A DNA stretch of 64,000 bases from Leucobacter sp. wl10 (GTDB taxonomy: Bacteria; Actinomycetota; Actinomycetes; Actinomycetales; Microbacteriaceae), in the NCBI RefSeq assembly GCF_003569785.1, contig NZ_KZ984002.1, positions 1-64,000 of the forward strand, given 5' to 3'. Made by a program: the position numbers and the translations under genes. Positions 33,166 through 41,902 of this stretch are shown here, piece after piece. Numbering within the stretch: the stretch's first letter is position 1; each line of letters opens with the position of its first letter. A model generated the notes under the pieces. It was not told where the DNA came from and did no database searches. It was given only the letters and a program-made list of their open reading frames with translations.

Positions 33166-33803
33166 TGACGGCGAAGAGCCAGCTGCGACGGGAAGAACTG
33201 CTCGCCGCTGCGAGCCGGGTGATCGGCGAGCAGGGGCTCGCGGGCGCGAGTGTGCGGGCCGTGGCCCAGCGCGCAGAGGTGAGCGCGGGAAGCGTGCTCT
33301 ACCACTTCGAGAGCTTCGACCAGCTGGTCGCCGAGGCCGTCCGGGGGGTGCTCGAAGAGTTCAGCGAGCGTCGGCGGCGCCTGATCGAGGGAGTGCGGGA
33401 TCCTGCGGAGCGCCTGCGCATGCTCCTCGACGCGGGGATCCCGCGTCGCATCAGCGACGAACTGCGCGTCGTCTACGAGGTGAGCAGCGTGATCCGGGAT
33501 CGCCCGCAGTTCCGAGCGGGCCTCGTGCAGCTCACGGAGCGGCAGCTGGCGCTCTACCGCACCGTGATCGAGGTCGGCATCGCTCTCGGTTCCTTCGCGC
33601 CTCGCATGAGCGTCGACATGATCGCCGACAACCTCGTCGCGCTCGAGGACGCCTACGGCCTCTACATGCTCGATCCCGCCGACAACGGGCGGGAGCGCTA
33701 CTTGCGGAACGCGGTCGGCTTCGCCGAGATCGCGCTGGACTGCACACTGCATGACCGGGCAGCCGACACGTCGTCTGCTCTCGACACGAAGGAGCTCGCA
33801 TGA
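33162..33803 (+). CDS. TetR-family transcriptional regulator
   Basis: 213-residue regulator with an N-terminal HTH (LLAAASRVIGEQGLAGASVR then VSAGSVLYHFESFDQLVAEA, about residues 12-58) and a helical ligand-binding C-terminal domain. It overlaps the permease stop and the peptidase start by 4 bp each, so all three genes are co-translated. A TGAAC/GTTCA inverted repeat upstream of the operon is the probable operator. Confidence 0.9.
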   Translation: MMTAKSQLRREELLAAASRVIGEQGLAGASVRAVAQRAEVSAGSVLYHFESFDQLVAEAVRGVLEEFSERRRRLIEGVRDPAERLRMLLDAGIPRRISDELRVVYEVSSVIRDRPQFRAGLVQLTERQLALYRTVIEVGIALGSFAPRMSVDMIADNLVALEDAYGLYMLDPADNGRERYLRNAVGFAEIALDCTLHDRAADTSSALDTKELA

Positions 33804-34945
33804 CCGACAGCCTGTCTACTCTCGGCACTGCGCCGACCCGCGCGCGGGACCTGGGGATCCCGTTCGAGGGCGAACCCGGGCCCTGGAACGCGATCACCGA
33901 CGTGCCCGGCCTCGAGGTCGGGTACGTGACGATCCTGGAGGACGGCCCCGCGGTCGCCCGCACCGGGGTGACCGCGATCCTGCCGCGGGGCAGGCGGGCT
34001 CCGGCATCGGCGTGCGCGGCGGGTATCGAGTCGCTGAACGGCAACGGCGAGTTGACGGGACGGAGCTGGATCGAGGAGGCGGGACAGTTCCAGATGCCCA
34101 TCGCCATCACCAACTCGCACGCGGTGGGCGCCGTGCACCGGGGAGTCGACGCGTGGATGGCCGAACACGACCCCCTCAGCGCGGCGCAGTGGATGCTGCC
34201 CGTGGTGGGGGAGACCTGGGACGGCTATCTGAACTCGATCAACGCGGACTCCGTGCGGCCCGAGCACGCCGTGGCGGCATTCGACGCCGCCACCAGCGGA
34301 CCGCTCGCCGAGGGCAACGTCGGCGGTGGAACGGGCATGAACTGCTACGGCTTCAAGGGCGGCACCGGCACGGCCTCGCGGGTGGTCCGGTCGGACGATC
34401 AGGCCTGGACGGTCGGGGTGCTGATGCAGGCCAACTTCGGCTCGCGCAAGGAATTGAGCGTGGCCGGGAAGCAGCTGGGGCCCGACTCCGAGGCGCCCAA
34501 CACCATGGAGACCGGCGACTGGTTCGAGCGGGACACCCGCACCGGCGCGCACGCCGTACCGGGGGCGGGGAGCATCATCGTGATCGTCGCGACCGACGCC
34601 CCCATGCTGCCGGATCAGTGCCGCGCACTGGCCCGGCGCGTCACGCTCGGTCTGGCGCGCACCGGCACCACCGGGAGCCACTTCTCAGGAGACATCTTCC
34701 TTGCGTTCTCGACCGCGAACGAGGGCCGTCTCATGTCCCGCATGGGAAACGAGGGCGAGGTGCAGGTCGAGCAGATCGAGCACGTGAGCTGGGGCAGCAT
34801 GGATCCCTTCTACGCGGCCGTCGTCGAGGCCACCGAGGAGGCCGTGCTCAACGTGCTCGTCGCCGCGAAGGACATGGAGGGTCGCGACGGCCACGTCAGC
34901 TACGCGCTGCCGCACGAGGAGATCCGCGCGGCGTTCGGCCGGTGA
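33800..34945 (+). CDS. P1-family N-terminal-nucleophile aminopeptidase (DmpA-like)
   Basis: 381-residue self-processing hydrolase of the DmpA/BapA family. The expected autocleavage site is the Gly-Ser in PGAGSIIVIVATDAPMLPDQ (about residues 253-254), where Ser becomes the nucleophile of the beta subunit. Other conserved parts are ITNSHAVGAVHRGVDAWM and NVGGGTGMNCYGFKGGTGTA. Family members release N-terminal amino acids from peptides, beta-peptides or amides. Coupling to an amino acid-type permease and a TetR regulator suggests an inducible system for one class of substrate. Confidence 0.88.
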   Translation: MTDSLSTLGTAPTRARDLGIPFEGEPGPWNAITDVPGLEVGYVTILEDGPAVARTGVTAILPRGRRAPASACAAGIESLNGNGELTGRSWIEEAGQFQMPIAITNSHAVGAVHRGVDAWMAEHDPLSAAQWMLPVVGETWDGYLNSINADSVRPEHAVAAFDAATSGPLAEGNVGGGTGMNCYGFKGGTGTASRVVRSDDQAWTVGVLMQANFGSRKELSVAGKQLGPDSEAPNTMETGDWFERDTRTGAHAVPGAGSIIVIVATDAPMLPDQCRALARRVTLGLARTGTTGSHFSGDIFLAFSTANEGRLMSRMGNEGEVQVEQIEHVSWGSMDPFYAAVVEATEEAVLNVLVAAKDMEGRDGHVSYALPHEEIRAAFGR

Positions 34946-35023
34946 TGGTCGGAGATCGCGACCGGGCCGCGAAACACCGCGCGGATTGCGGGGATTCCCC
35001 GGCTCACCGCTTAGGGTGGCGGT

Positions 35024-38000
35024 GTGTGGAGTGTTGATCGGCGACGGCGGCCCGACAGGGGGCGCGGCGAGAACGGTGCTGAGGGCGAGGCCGCGGAGGC
35101 GGCGCGGCCCCGGAACGAGGGCGCGCTCGCGAAGGCGCCGGATCCGGTCGGGCCCGACCCCGTAGCGCCGAAAGCCGCCGACTCCGACCTCGCCGCCCAG
35201 TTGACGGGTCCCGTCTCTCTCGTGGACACCTACGCCGACGAGCACGCCGACTGGCGCCGCGAGCTCGCGGACATCGGCGGCCGCAACCCGCTGCTCCACT
35301 TCGACGACCGCCCCGCCAACCGCATCGAGCTCTCCACCACGCATCCGGGCGGCCTGCCGCAGTTCATCACCGGCAACAAGATCCTGCTCTCGGCGCTGAT
35401 CCGCGACGACCTCGCGCTGCGGCACGCTCGCGTCGCGGCGGGGCGCGTCACGGACAAGGCCATCGAGATGCGCACCGTGCGCGGCCTCGAGACCGTCAAC
35501 CTGGGCGTCGGCATCGCCAAGTGGAGCTTCGAGGGCGAGGACTTCTGCGCCCCCGTGCTGCTGCGACCGCTCGCCATCCGCCGCTACGGCCGGGACTTCG
35601 AGCTCAAGCTCAAGCAGTTCCCGGTGGTCAACTCCGAGCTGATCCGGGTGCTGCGCGAGCAGTTCGGCATCACGCTCGACGCGCGCGCGCTCATCGAGCT
35701 CTCGCAGTCGGAGGGCGTGTTCAAGCCGCAGCCCGTGATCGATCGGCTGCGGCAGATGGTGGCGGGAGTGCCCGACTTCGTGGTGCAGCCGCGGCTCGTC
35801 GTGTCGTCGTTCCACAACGTGTCGCATCGCATGGCGGTCGACGCGAGAGACCTGGACGTGCCGATCCTGCAGGCCGTCTGCGGCAGCGAGCCCGCCAGGC
35901 GCCGGCTCGCCGAATCCTACAAACCGGTCAACCCGACGCCGCCCGACGAGCGCTCGCCCGACACCGACCGCTACCTCTACGACGCCGACGTCGAGCAGGA
36001 CGACGTGCTGGCGCAGATCGACGCCGGCCACTCGCTCGTGGTGCACACGCTCCCGGGCACCGGCGGCACGCAGACCGTGGTCAACGCCATCGGCAGCCTG
36101 GTGCGCGCGGGCAGGCGGGTGCTCGTGGTGTCTCCCCGCCGCGCCACACTCGACGGCATCACCCACCGGCTCACCCGAGCCGGGCTCGCCGGCCTCTCGG
36201 TGAGCCCGCCGCGCCTGCGCCGCAACCTGGTCGAGGCGATCAGTCGCAACGAGAACGCGCGACCCGAGCAGCTGCGCGACGTCGACGAGGCGCTCACCCG
36301 TCTGCGCGGCGTGCTGCTCGACTACCAGAGAGCCCTGTCGGAGCCCGACGAGCGCTTCGGCGTCTCGCCGCTCGACGCCCTGCGCAGGCTCACGGTGCTC
36401 GCCCTCGGCGAGCGGCCGCCCAGCACCACGGTGCGGCTCGACGACCAGGCGCTCGGCCAGCTGACGCTCGACCGCTCCTCGGTGGCCGAGGCGCTCACCG
36501 AGGTGGCGCGGCTCGGGCAGTTCCAGTACGGACCCGAGGATTCGCCGTGGTACGGCGTCGACTTCGGCACGACGGAGGAGGCGCGCTCGGCCTACGCGCT
36601 CGCCGTGGACCTCGCCGAGTCGCAGCTGCCCCGCCTGATCTCGATGGCCAACGAGGTCGTCAGCCAGACGTCGATGCGCCCCTACGAGACGATCGCCGAG
36701 CTGGGCGTCTACCTGCGCCTGCTCATGGGCATCCGCGACACGCTCGACCGCTTCACGCCCGAGGTCTACGACCGTTCGCTCACCGAGGTCATCGCGGCGC
36801 ACGCCCCCAGGAGCGGCGATGAGATGAACTCGGCCAACAAGCGCCGGCTGCGCAAGCTCGCCCGCGAGTACGTGCGCCCCGGCGTGCACATCACCGACAT
36901 GTACTCGCGGCTCGTGCAGATCCAGCAGCAGCGGGTGCTCTGGCAGCGCTACACGACGATCGTCGGGGCGCGGCCCGAGGTGCCGCTCGGCATCGCCGAC
37001 GTGGTGGTGGCCTTCCAGTCGGCGTATCAGGATCTCGACCAGCTCGATCGGGTGCTCAGCACGACCGCCGACGCCGACAGGCTCAAGAACCTCTCGCTCG
37101 GCCGTCTGGCGAGCCGCATCTCCGATCTCGCCCGCGAGTCCGAGGTGCTGCAGAACATCCAGGAGCGCACCACCATCGTGGAGCGGCTGCGCGCCGCGCA
37201 CCTCGAACCGCTGCTCGACGACCTCTCGGCCCGCCACGTGCCGGCCGGGGACGTCTCAGCGGAACTCGAGCTCGCGTGGTGGCAGTCGGCGCTCGAGCGC
37301 ATGCTGCAGACGAATCCCGCGCTGCTCAGCGCCAACACGAGTGTGATCGAGCGCCTCGAAGCCGACTTCCGGCTCGTCGACGACGCCCACTCGGGCGCGA
37401 ACGGGGTCAATCTCGCCGGCTCGCTGGCCGACGCCTGGCGGGTGGCCGTGCTCGACCACAAGCAGGAGGCGCTCGCCATGCGTGACGCGCTGCGCAGCGG
37501 CTACGTGTCGGCGACGGCGCTCATGCAGCGCTCGCCGAACCTGATCTCCGTGCTCGCCCCGGTCTGGACGATGTCCCCGTACGAGGTGGCGCAACTGCCG
37601 GATTCCATGCGCTTCGACACCGCGCTGCTCGTGGACGCCGGAGCGTCGACGCTGGTCGAGAGCCTGGGCGCGATCCGGCGCGCCGAGCAGGTGGTGGCCT
37701 TCGGCGACACGATGACGCAGACCCCGTCGCGCTTCGAGATCTCGGTGGGCGATCCGGCCGATGAGCCGGATCGGACGGGCGACATCGAGGCGCTGCACCG
37801 CAGTTCCGCGTTCGCGCAGCTGGGCGAGGTGCTGCCCACGCTCACGCTGACCCGCAGCTACCGCGCGGGCGGCGAGGATCTCACCAACCTCGTCAACACC
37901 CGCTTCTACGACGGCGCGATCCAGTCGCTGCCGTGGGCCGGCAGCTTCCTGGGGCACTCGAGCCTCACCTACGAGTTCGTGCGCGGCGGCCAGGGGCTGC

Positions 38001-38848
38001 CGGATCAGCAGACCGGCGCCGTCGAGAGCACCGACGCCGAGGTGGACCGGGTGGTGCAGCTGGTGCTGGAGCACGCGAGCGAGCGGACGGGCGAGTCGCT
38101 GATGGTCATCACCGCGAGCGAGCGGCACGCGGTGCGGGTGTATCAAGCGGTGCTGCAGGCGTTCTCGAAGTTCCCCCAATACCGCGAGTTCCTGCTGGGC
38201 GAGCGCGCCGAGCCGTTCGCGGTGCTGACGCTCGAGCAGGCCACCGCGCAGAGCCGCGACCGGGTGATCTTCTCGATCGGCTACGGGCGCACCCCGCACG
38301 GGCGCGTGCTGTCGAACTTCGGCGGCCTGGGCCGCCCGGGCGGCGAGCGGCTATTGGCGGTCGCCATGACTCGCGCGCGTCGTGCCATGACCATCGTGAG
38401 CTGCTTCAAGCCCGAAGACCTCGACCGGGCCCGCATCAAGCACGGCGTGGTCGAGCTGGCCGAGCTGCTCGCGTTCGAGCACCCGACCCCCGAGCCGCCG
38501 TCGCTGCCGGCGGAGCGCGACCCCATGCTGGGCGAGCTCGCCGACCGGCTGGAGGCGCTGGGCCTCACCGTGGCGATCGACTACCGGGGTGCGATCCCGC
38601 TCGCCGCGTCGCTGGGCGAGCGCGCCATCGCCATCGATCTCGACCTGGGAGCGGGCGGCGACGCCGGCGACAGCCTGCGCGACACGCTGCGCCTGCGCCC
38701 CGCGGTGCTGCGGCGCCTCGGCTGGCACTACCACCGGGTGCAGAGCTTCGACCTCTTCTCGGACCCCGACGAGGTCGCGCGGCGCATCGCCCGCATCGTC
38801 GGGTACGAGGCTGATGAGGCGTCCGAGGACGGCGGCGCACGGGGATGA
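35024..38848 (+). CDS. Large SF1-helicase-like protein with degenerate ATPase motifs
   Basis: 1274-residue protein starting at GTG 35024. An N-terminal DUF4011-like region (WRRELADIGGRNPLLHFDDR; about residues 65-250) is followed by an SF1 helicase-like core. The P-loop position reads LPGTGGTQTVVNAIG (about residue 343), lacking the essential Lys. The motif II position reads LLVDAGAST (about residue 868) instead of DEAS. The motif VI position is well preserved (LAVAMTRARRAMTIVS, about residue 1110). Helices predicted as coiled coil fill the 450-800 region. The family is seen in related actinobacteria, but I cannot assign a role; it may be a nucleic-acid-binding pseudo-helicase. A small gene overlaps its stop codon. 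Confidence 0.75.
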   Translation: MWSVDRRRRPDRGRGENGAEGEAAEAARPRNEGALAKAPDPVGPDPVAPKAADSDLAAQLTGPVSLVDTYADEHADWRRELADIGGRNPLLHFDDRPANRIELSTTHPGGLPQFITGNKILLSALIRDDLALRHARVAAGRVTDKAIEMRTVRGLETVNLGVGIAKWSFEGEDFCAPVLLRPLAIRRYGRDFELKLKQFPVVNSELIRVLREQFGITLDARALIELSQSEGVFKPQPVIDRLRQMVAGVPDFVVQPRLVVSSFHNVSHRMAVDARDLDVPILQAVCGSEPARRRLAESYKPVNPTPPDERSPDTDRYLYDADVEQDDVLAQIDAGHSLVVHTLPGTGGTQTVVNAIGSLVRAGRRVLVVSPRRATLDGITHRLTRAGLAGLSVSPPRLRRNLVEAISRNENARPEQLRDVDEALTRLRGVLLDYQRALSEPDERFGVSPLDALRRLTVLALGERPPSTTVRLDDQALGQLTLDRSSVAEALTEVARLGQFQYGPEDSPWYGVDFGTTEEARSAYALAVDLAESQLPRLISMANEVVSQTSMRPYETIAELGVYLRLLMGIRDTLDRFTPEVYDRSLTEVIAAHAPRSGDEMNSANKRRLRKLAREYVRPGVHITDMYSRLVQIQQQRVLWQRYTTIVGARPEVPLGIADVVVAFQSAYQDLDQLDRVLSTTADADRLKNLSLGRLASRISDLARESEVLQNIQERTTIVERLRAAHLEPLLDDLSARHVPAGDVSAELELAWWQSALERMLQTNPALLSANTSVIERLEADFRLVDDAHSGANGVNLAGSLADAWRVAVLDHKQEALAMRDALRSGYVSATALMQRSPNLISVLAPVWTMSPYEVAQLPDSMRFDTALLVDAGASTLVESLGAIRRAEQVVAFGDTMTQTPSRFEISVGDPADEPDRTGDIEALHRSSAFAQLGEVLPTLTLTRSYRAGGEDLTNLVNTRFYDGAIQSLPWAGSFLGHSSLTYEFVRGGQGLPDQQTGAVESTDAEVDRVVQLVLEHASERTGESLMVITASERHAVRVYQAVLQAFSKFPQYREFLLGERAEPFAVLTLEQATAQSRDRVIFSIGYGRTPHGRVLSNFGGLGRPGGERLLAVAMTRARRAMTIVSCFKPEDLDRARIKHGVVELAELLAFEHPTPEPPSLPAERDPMLGELADRLEALGLTVAIDYRGAIPLAASLGERAIAIDLDLGAGGDAGDSLRDTLRLRPAVLRRLGWHYHRVQSFDLFSDPDEVARRIARIVGYEADEASEDGGARG

Positions 38849-39045
38849 GCGCGGGCCGGGAGCGCCGGGACCGCGGCGCTCCCGGTGACGGCGGTGCGGC
38901 GCGGACCGTGCGTCGTCCGCGCCGCGCGACCTTGCCCGCACCGGAGGGCAGCGATCCCGAGCCCCGCGACCCGCCCGCCGAGCAGCGCGGCAGCGACGAG
39001 AACGACGCGCGCCTGCGGGAGGACCGCCCGCCGCACTGGGGGTAG
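38845..39045 (+). CDS. Small hypothetical protein coupled to the helicase-like gene
   Basis: 66-residue, strongly charged, probably disordered protein (Arg, Asp, Glu, Pro-rich) ending in ARLREDRPPHWG. The ATG overlaps the stop of the helicase-like gene (ATGA). Composition is close to random high-GC translation, so the support is the coupling and the distinct C-terminal motif. Function unknown. Confidence 0.45.
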   Translation: MSAGRERRDRGAPGDGGAARTVRRPRRATLPAPEGSDPEPRDPPAEQRGSDENDARLREDRPPHWG

Positions 39046-39140
39046 GGTGGCGGGCGCGCGTCTGCGGCCCCCCGACGACGCCCGCTCCCGGGGCCTTCGC
39101 CGCCGAGCTGGTCAGGAAACCCCCGGGGTGCGAGACCCTG

Positions 39141-39203
39141 GATCCGTGTGCGCCTTGTTGGTGCTTGGTCAGCTGCGAAGCGGCGACAAGGCGCACACGG
39201 ATC
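39141..39203. terminator. Large perfect hairpin, probable bidirectional terminator
   Basis: Perfect 18-bp inverted repeat, GATCCGTGTGCGCCTTGT (39141-39158) and its reverse complement (39186-39203), around a 27-nt loop. It lies between the end of the plus-strand helicase-like operon and the minus-strand transposase remnant, so a bidirectional terminator is the simplest reading. The stretch 39046-39297 contains nothing else recognisable. Confidence 0.55.
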
Positions 39204-39297
39204 AGAGGCTTGGGGCGCGGCGGTGGTCAGACGGCGGAGATGCTCGACGCGCTGGAGGAGCCGGAGCTGTCAAGTGTCGGGTTTTGTAGAGAGTGTT

Positions 39298-39531
39298 TTA
39301 CATGGATTCGGGTAGTGAGAGTTGGGGCTGTCTGATCTCCCAGTACGCAGCCTCGACCTCGGCTGGGGGCCGCTGATCGAGCTCGCCGTGGAGGCGGCGT
39401 TCGTTGAACCAGTCCACCCATTCCGCGGTCGCGATCTCGAGGTGTCGGCAGGTTCTCGACAGGCCGCAGCCGAGCACGCGGCACGCGAAAAACAGCTCGC
39501 ACGCGAACGCACCGAACGACTCCGCAAGCAA
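39298..39531 (-). pseudogene. IS3-family transposase remnant (OrfB C-terminus)
   Basis: About 77 residues in frame, of which the last 50 match the end of IS3-type integrase/transposase proteins: ATAEWVDWFNERRLHGELDQ and PPAEVEAAYWEIRQ. The segment before that starts like the conserved LAESF region but is scrambled (many Cys and Leu), and the catalytic DDE core is absent. The sequence at about 39269 (TGTCAAGTGTCGGGTTTT) could be an IS end. It is a dead fragment marking the left edge of a variable region. Confidence 0.75.
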
Positions 39532-39627
39532 GACCCCTATCGCTCACCAACCCAGCACCAGCCAGGCCCATCGCGCGGCCCGAGTCTTGGCCTCTAATAC
39601 AAGGCCCACAACAGGTAGATTGGCTTT

Positions 39628-40017
39628 ATGAAGGGTGCTTCTGCAGCGGTCGCGATTCTCGCATTCAGCTTGCTCTTGACCGCTTGCACAGAGGGTGTAT
39701 ACGTTCCGAACGGATGGGAGGATCTTCCGCCGTGCCCTCCGCAGGAAATTCCAGCAGAAGATCTTGCTGCAATTGGGTCGCCTGGATGCAACCTCGAAGG
39801 ATCAACTGTCATCTTTCCCGACGGCACTCGTCAACCAGCCGTCGAAGTCGGGGCTGTGAGCATCCATCAGTTTGTGCCTTTCGAGGGCGACCCCGGCGAC
39901 GAATATTCAGTGACGAACTGGGGAGTCCCGGGCGTGGCTGCCACTCAAACCGCTAAGGACGGTACTCGCAGCATGTGGGCAACCAGCGAAGAAGCACGCC
40001 ACCTGGAAAGTGAGTAA
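39628..40017 (+). CDS. Small secreted lipoprotein, hypothetical
   Basis: 129-residue protein with a lipoprotein signal: MKGASAAVAILAFSLLLTAC, lipobox LTAC with Cys at residue 20. The mature part contains CPPQEIPAEDL and two further Cys residues that may pair. The base composition is clearly less GC-rich than the flanking core genes, suggesting horizontal acquisition. No family recognised. It is closed by a very strong bidirectional hairpin at 40025-40079. Confidence 0.7.
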   Translation: MKGASAAVAILAFSLLLTACTEGVYVPNGWEDLPPCPPQEIPAEDLAAIGSPGCNLEGSTVIFPDGTRQPAVEVGAVSIHQFVPFEGDPGDEYSVTNWGVPGVAATQTAKDGTRSMWATSEEARHLESE

Positions 40018-40024
40018 TTCACCT

Positions 40025-40079
40025 CGCTATTGAGGGGCGCAGGGAGAGGACTTGTTCTTCCCTGCGCCCCTCAATAGCG
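40025..40079. terminator. Bidirectional terminator, 21-bp perfect stem
   Basis: Left arm 40025-40045 and right arm 40059-40079 are perfect reverse complements over 21 bp, with a 13-nt loop. It lies exactly between the convergent lipoprotein gene (ends 40017) and secreted-protein gene (ends 40094). Confidence 0.85.
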
Positions 40080-40093
40080 TGAGCAGCTTGCCG

Positions 40094-41482
40094 CTATGTA
40101 GTGCTGGCGGTCTTACTGATGTTCTGTGAAATGCAGCCCCCGGTCAGGCAGCCGAGGCTTCCCTCTGCGCCTCGGTAGAGAGTCAGCCAGTGGCTGGTGC
40201 CGTTCGACCGGACGAACGATCCGTAGAACTCGAACGTCGGTATCGGCTGTCGCGAGCCCGAGAGTGAGATCGTTCCTGACTTATAGATTTGAACGAGCGG
40301 CAGGGAGTAACGGATCTTCCCAACCCAGCAGTAAGGATCACCGATCTCGTGTGAGACTCCGAACCTCACATAGTTATTCACCGACTTAGTGGGGTTCTGA
40401 ACGACCATGCCTGTATTTGCTGCGCGCTTAGAATCAATAAAATTCTTGTTCGCATCGTAACGCTTCGTCAGGCCCACCTTCTTGTTGGTGTAGATGCCCT
40501 GATAAGCGGCAGGAGCCTGCAGCTCAGCGATCACTTCGAGGCCGGTTCTGTAGGAGGGATGCGTGTCGACCGTCGTGGGGCCTGTCGGTGCAGAGTACCC
40601 ACGATTGTCGCCCTTGAAATACCACGAGGGGTTAGTGAAGCACCCTGCAGCCCCCATCCATCCCGACGGATAGTAGTTGTCTTTCAAGAAGGTTACGAGC
40701 CGAACTGCCTTGGCCGTTTTCATGCTGGCCGCAGCAGCCACGATATTGGCGGCATCCGAACTTTCGAGAGGGTTTGCGATCCCTTTCTGCAGAGTCTGGA
40801 TCGTGTGAGTGTCCTCTCTAATTGAGACGAGATCCTCACCGGATCCACTGGTGAAAGTGACGGTGACTTCGTGTTCTGACGCGGGTTCGAGGTTCTTCAG
40901 TTCGATCCCACGTTCAGATGCCTTGGCTTCCTTGCCATCGAACAGAACGGTTACCCCAGTTGCGTTCTCGGGTGCCGTCCAAGCGAGAGATGCTGAATTG
41001 GCATTAACGGCGATAACCGTTCCGAGCTTCAGCTCATCCGGGTTGACTTCGGGGACGTCGTCGATCGGGATGAACTCTTCCTGCACCTTCTCGTTATCAG
41101 GGTCGTCGAGTTCGGGAACGGTCGACCTGTCGTTCTCGTCGAACAGGGGCTTCTCAGGTTCACCGGTGAAGAAACTTACAGTGCGGATGTAAGCCGGGCC
41201 CGACTTCTCGTTGTAACCGACGAGGATGCTTTCGGCAGGACTCGTGGAAACCTCCTTGAGGCGGAGTTCTTCTCCATTCGAAGTCGACACAGAGAACCGT
41301 TCATTTTCAAGACTTGTGACCAACGAGTCGCCGCTCTGCTCCTGGGCTGCCGCCGGGGTCATCGACGTTGCCCCGAGCAAAATTCCCGCAACAATCGGGA
41401 AAACCAGAAGCCTCCTGCCTCGGTAGCGGCCTTTGGAGAATGGAGTGTGTTTCGGAGTCTTCATTGACGCCTGCTTTCTCAT
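40094..41482 (-). CDS. Secreted protein with fibronectin type III-like domain
   Basis: 462-residue exported protein. A basic N-terminus (KGRYRGRRLL) and hydrophobic segment (FPIVAGILLGATSMTPAAAQ) form a signal peptide cleaved near residue 47. Residues of about 155-215 look like an FN3 domain (VIAVNANSASLAWTAPENAT; LEPASEHEVTVTF). The C-terminal 200 residues are rich in Tyr, Trp and Ser with four Cys (AAGCFTNPSW, YCWVGKIRY, LGCLTGGCISQN), suggesting a compact extracellular domain. Lower GC than neighbours suggests transfer. The start could also be the ATG 18 bp downstream (41464). Function not recognised; a surface or wall-associated protein is likely. Confidence 0.7.
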   Translation of the reverse strand: MRKQASMKTPKHTPFSKGRYRGRRLLVFPIVAGILLGATSMTPAAAQEQSGDSLVTSLENERFSVSTSNGEELRLKEVSTSPAESILVGYNEKSGPAYIRTVSFFTGEPEKPLFDENDRSTVPELDDPDNEKVQEEFIPIDDVPEVNPDELKLGTVIAVNANSASLAWTAPENATGVTVLFDGKEAKASERGIELKNLEPASEHEVTVTFTSGSGEDLVSIREDTHTIQTLQKGIANPLESSDAANIVAAAASMKTAKAVRLVTFLKDNYYPSGWMGAAGCFTNPSWYFKGDNRGYSAPTGPTTVDTHPSYRTGLEVIAELQAPAAYQGIYTNKKVGLTKRYDANKNFIDSKRAANTGMVVQNPTKSVNNYVRFGVSHEIGDPYCWVGKIRYSLPLVQIYKSGTISLSGSRQPIPTFEFYGSFVRSNGTSHWLTLYRGAEGSLGCLTGGCISQNISKTASTT

Positions 41483-41485
41483 CTG

Positions 41486-41521
41486 CGTATAAACGGATGC
41501 TGTGAATGTCTACAGCATCCG
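41486..41521 (-). promoter_or_regulatory. Promoter with 10-bp inverted repeat for the secreted-protein gene
   Basis: Immediately upstream of the secreted-protein gene. CGGATGCTGT (41494-41503) and ACAGCATCCG (41512-41521) form a perfect 10-bp inverted repeat with an 8-bp centre. On the minus strand TTATAC (41487-41492) is a good -10, placing the repeat over the spacer and -35, which fits an operator for a repressor. Confidence 0.5.
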
Positions 41522-41558
41522 CTGTCCTCAGCATATTCGAGATACGGGCTGTACAAGA

Positions 41559-41900
41559 TTACGAACTGTCATCTTCGGCTAGAAGTTGGCGAATCTCAGC
41601 CGAGGCTTCGGCACCGTGGCGCTCAGTGCCAGGCTTGACGCGCAGCTCACCGCGCTCGGCACGGTCGGCCAGCTCCGCGTAGCGTGTGTCGTCGGCCTCA
41701 GTGTATGGGCCGTACAGGATCGCGAACTGCTGCGGGTCGTCGACGAGCAGCGTCGTGATCCTCTCAACGGATTCCCGTTCGAGGGTGAAACCATCGTTCA
41801 GAACGTACCAACACGCGGCCACGGCCTGCTCATGCTGAGTCGGGGTGAGGTTGGCAAACAGCTCCGGCCAGCGTTCCTCGAAGTTCGTCTCGGTGCTCAT
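41559..41900 (-). CDS. Hypothetical protein, mobile-element type
   Basis: 113-residue acidic protein: LFANLTPTQHEQAVAACWYV then VERITTLLVDDPQQFAILYG, ending IRQLLAEDDSS. The helix spacing is faintly like VbhA-type antitoxins, but the inhibitory Ser-x3-Glu-Gly motif is not present, so that identity is not claimed. The ATG at 41898-41900 lies 2 bp after the stop of the 83-residue gene upstream, so the two are an operon. Genes of this kind are common in actinobacterial integrative elements. Confidence 0.65.
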   Translation of the reverse strand: MSTETNFEERWPELFANLTPTQHEQAVAACWYVLNDGFTLERESVERITTLLVDDPQQFAILYGPYTEADDTRYAELADRAERGELRVKPGTERHGAEASAEIRQLLAEDDSS

Positions 41901-41902
41901 CG

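Noticed and set aside
41559-41900. VbhA-type antitoxin
   Set aside because: The helix pattern is faintly similar, but the Ser-x3-Glu-Gly inhibitory motif and a Fic partner gene are absent.
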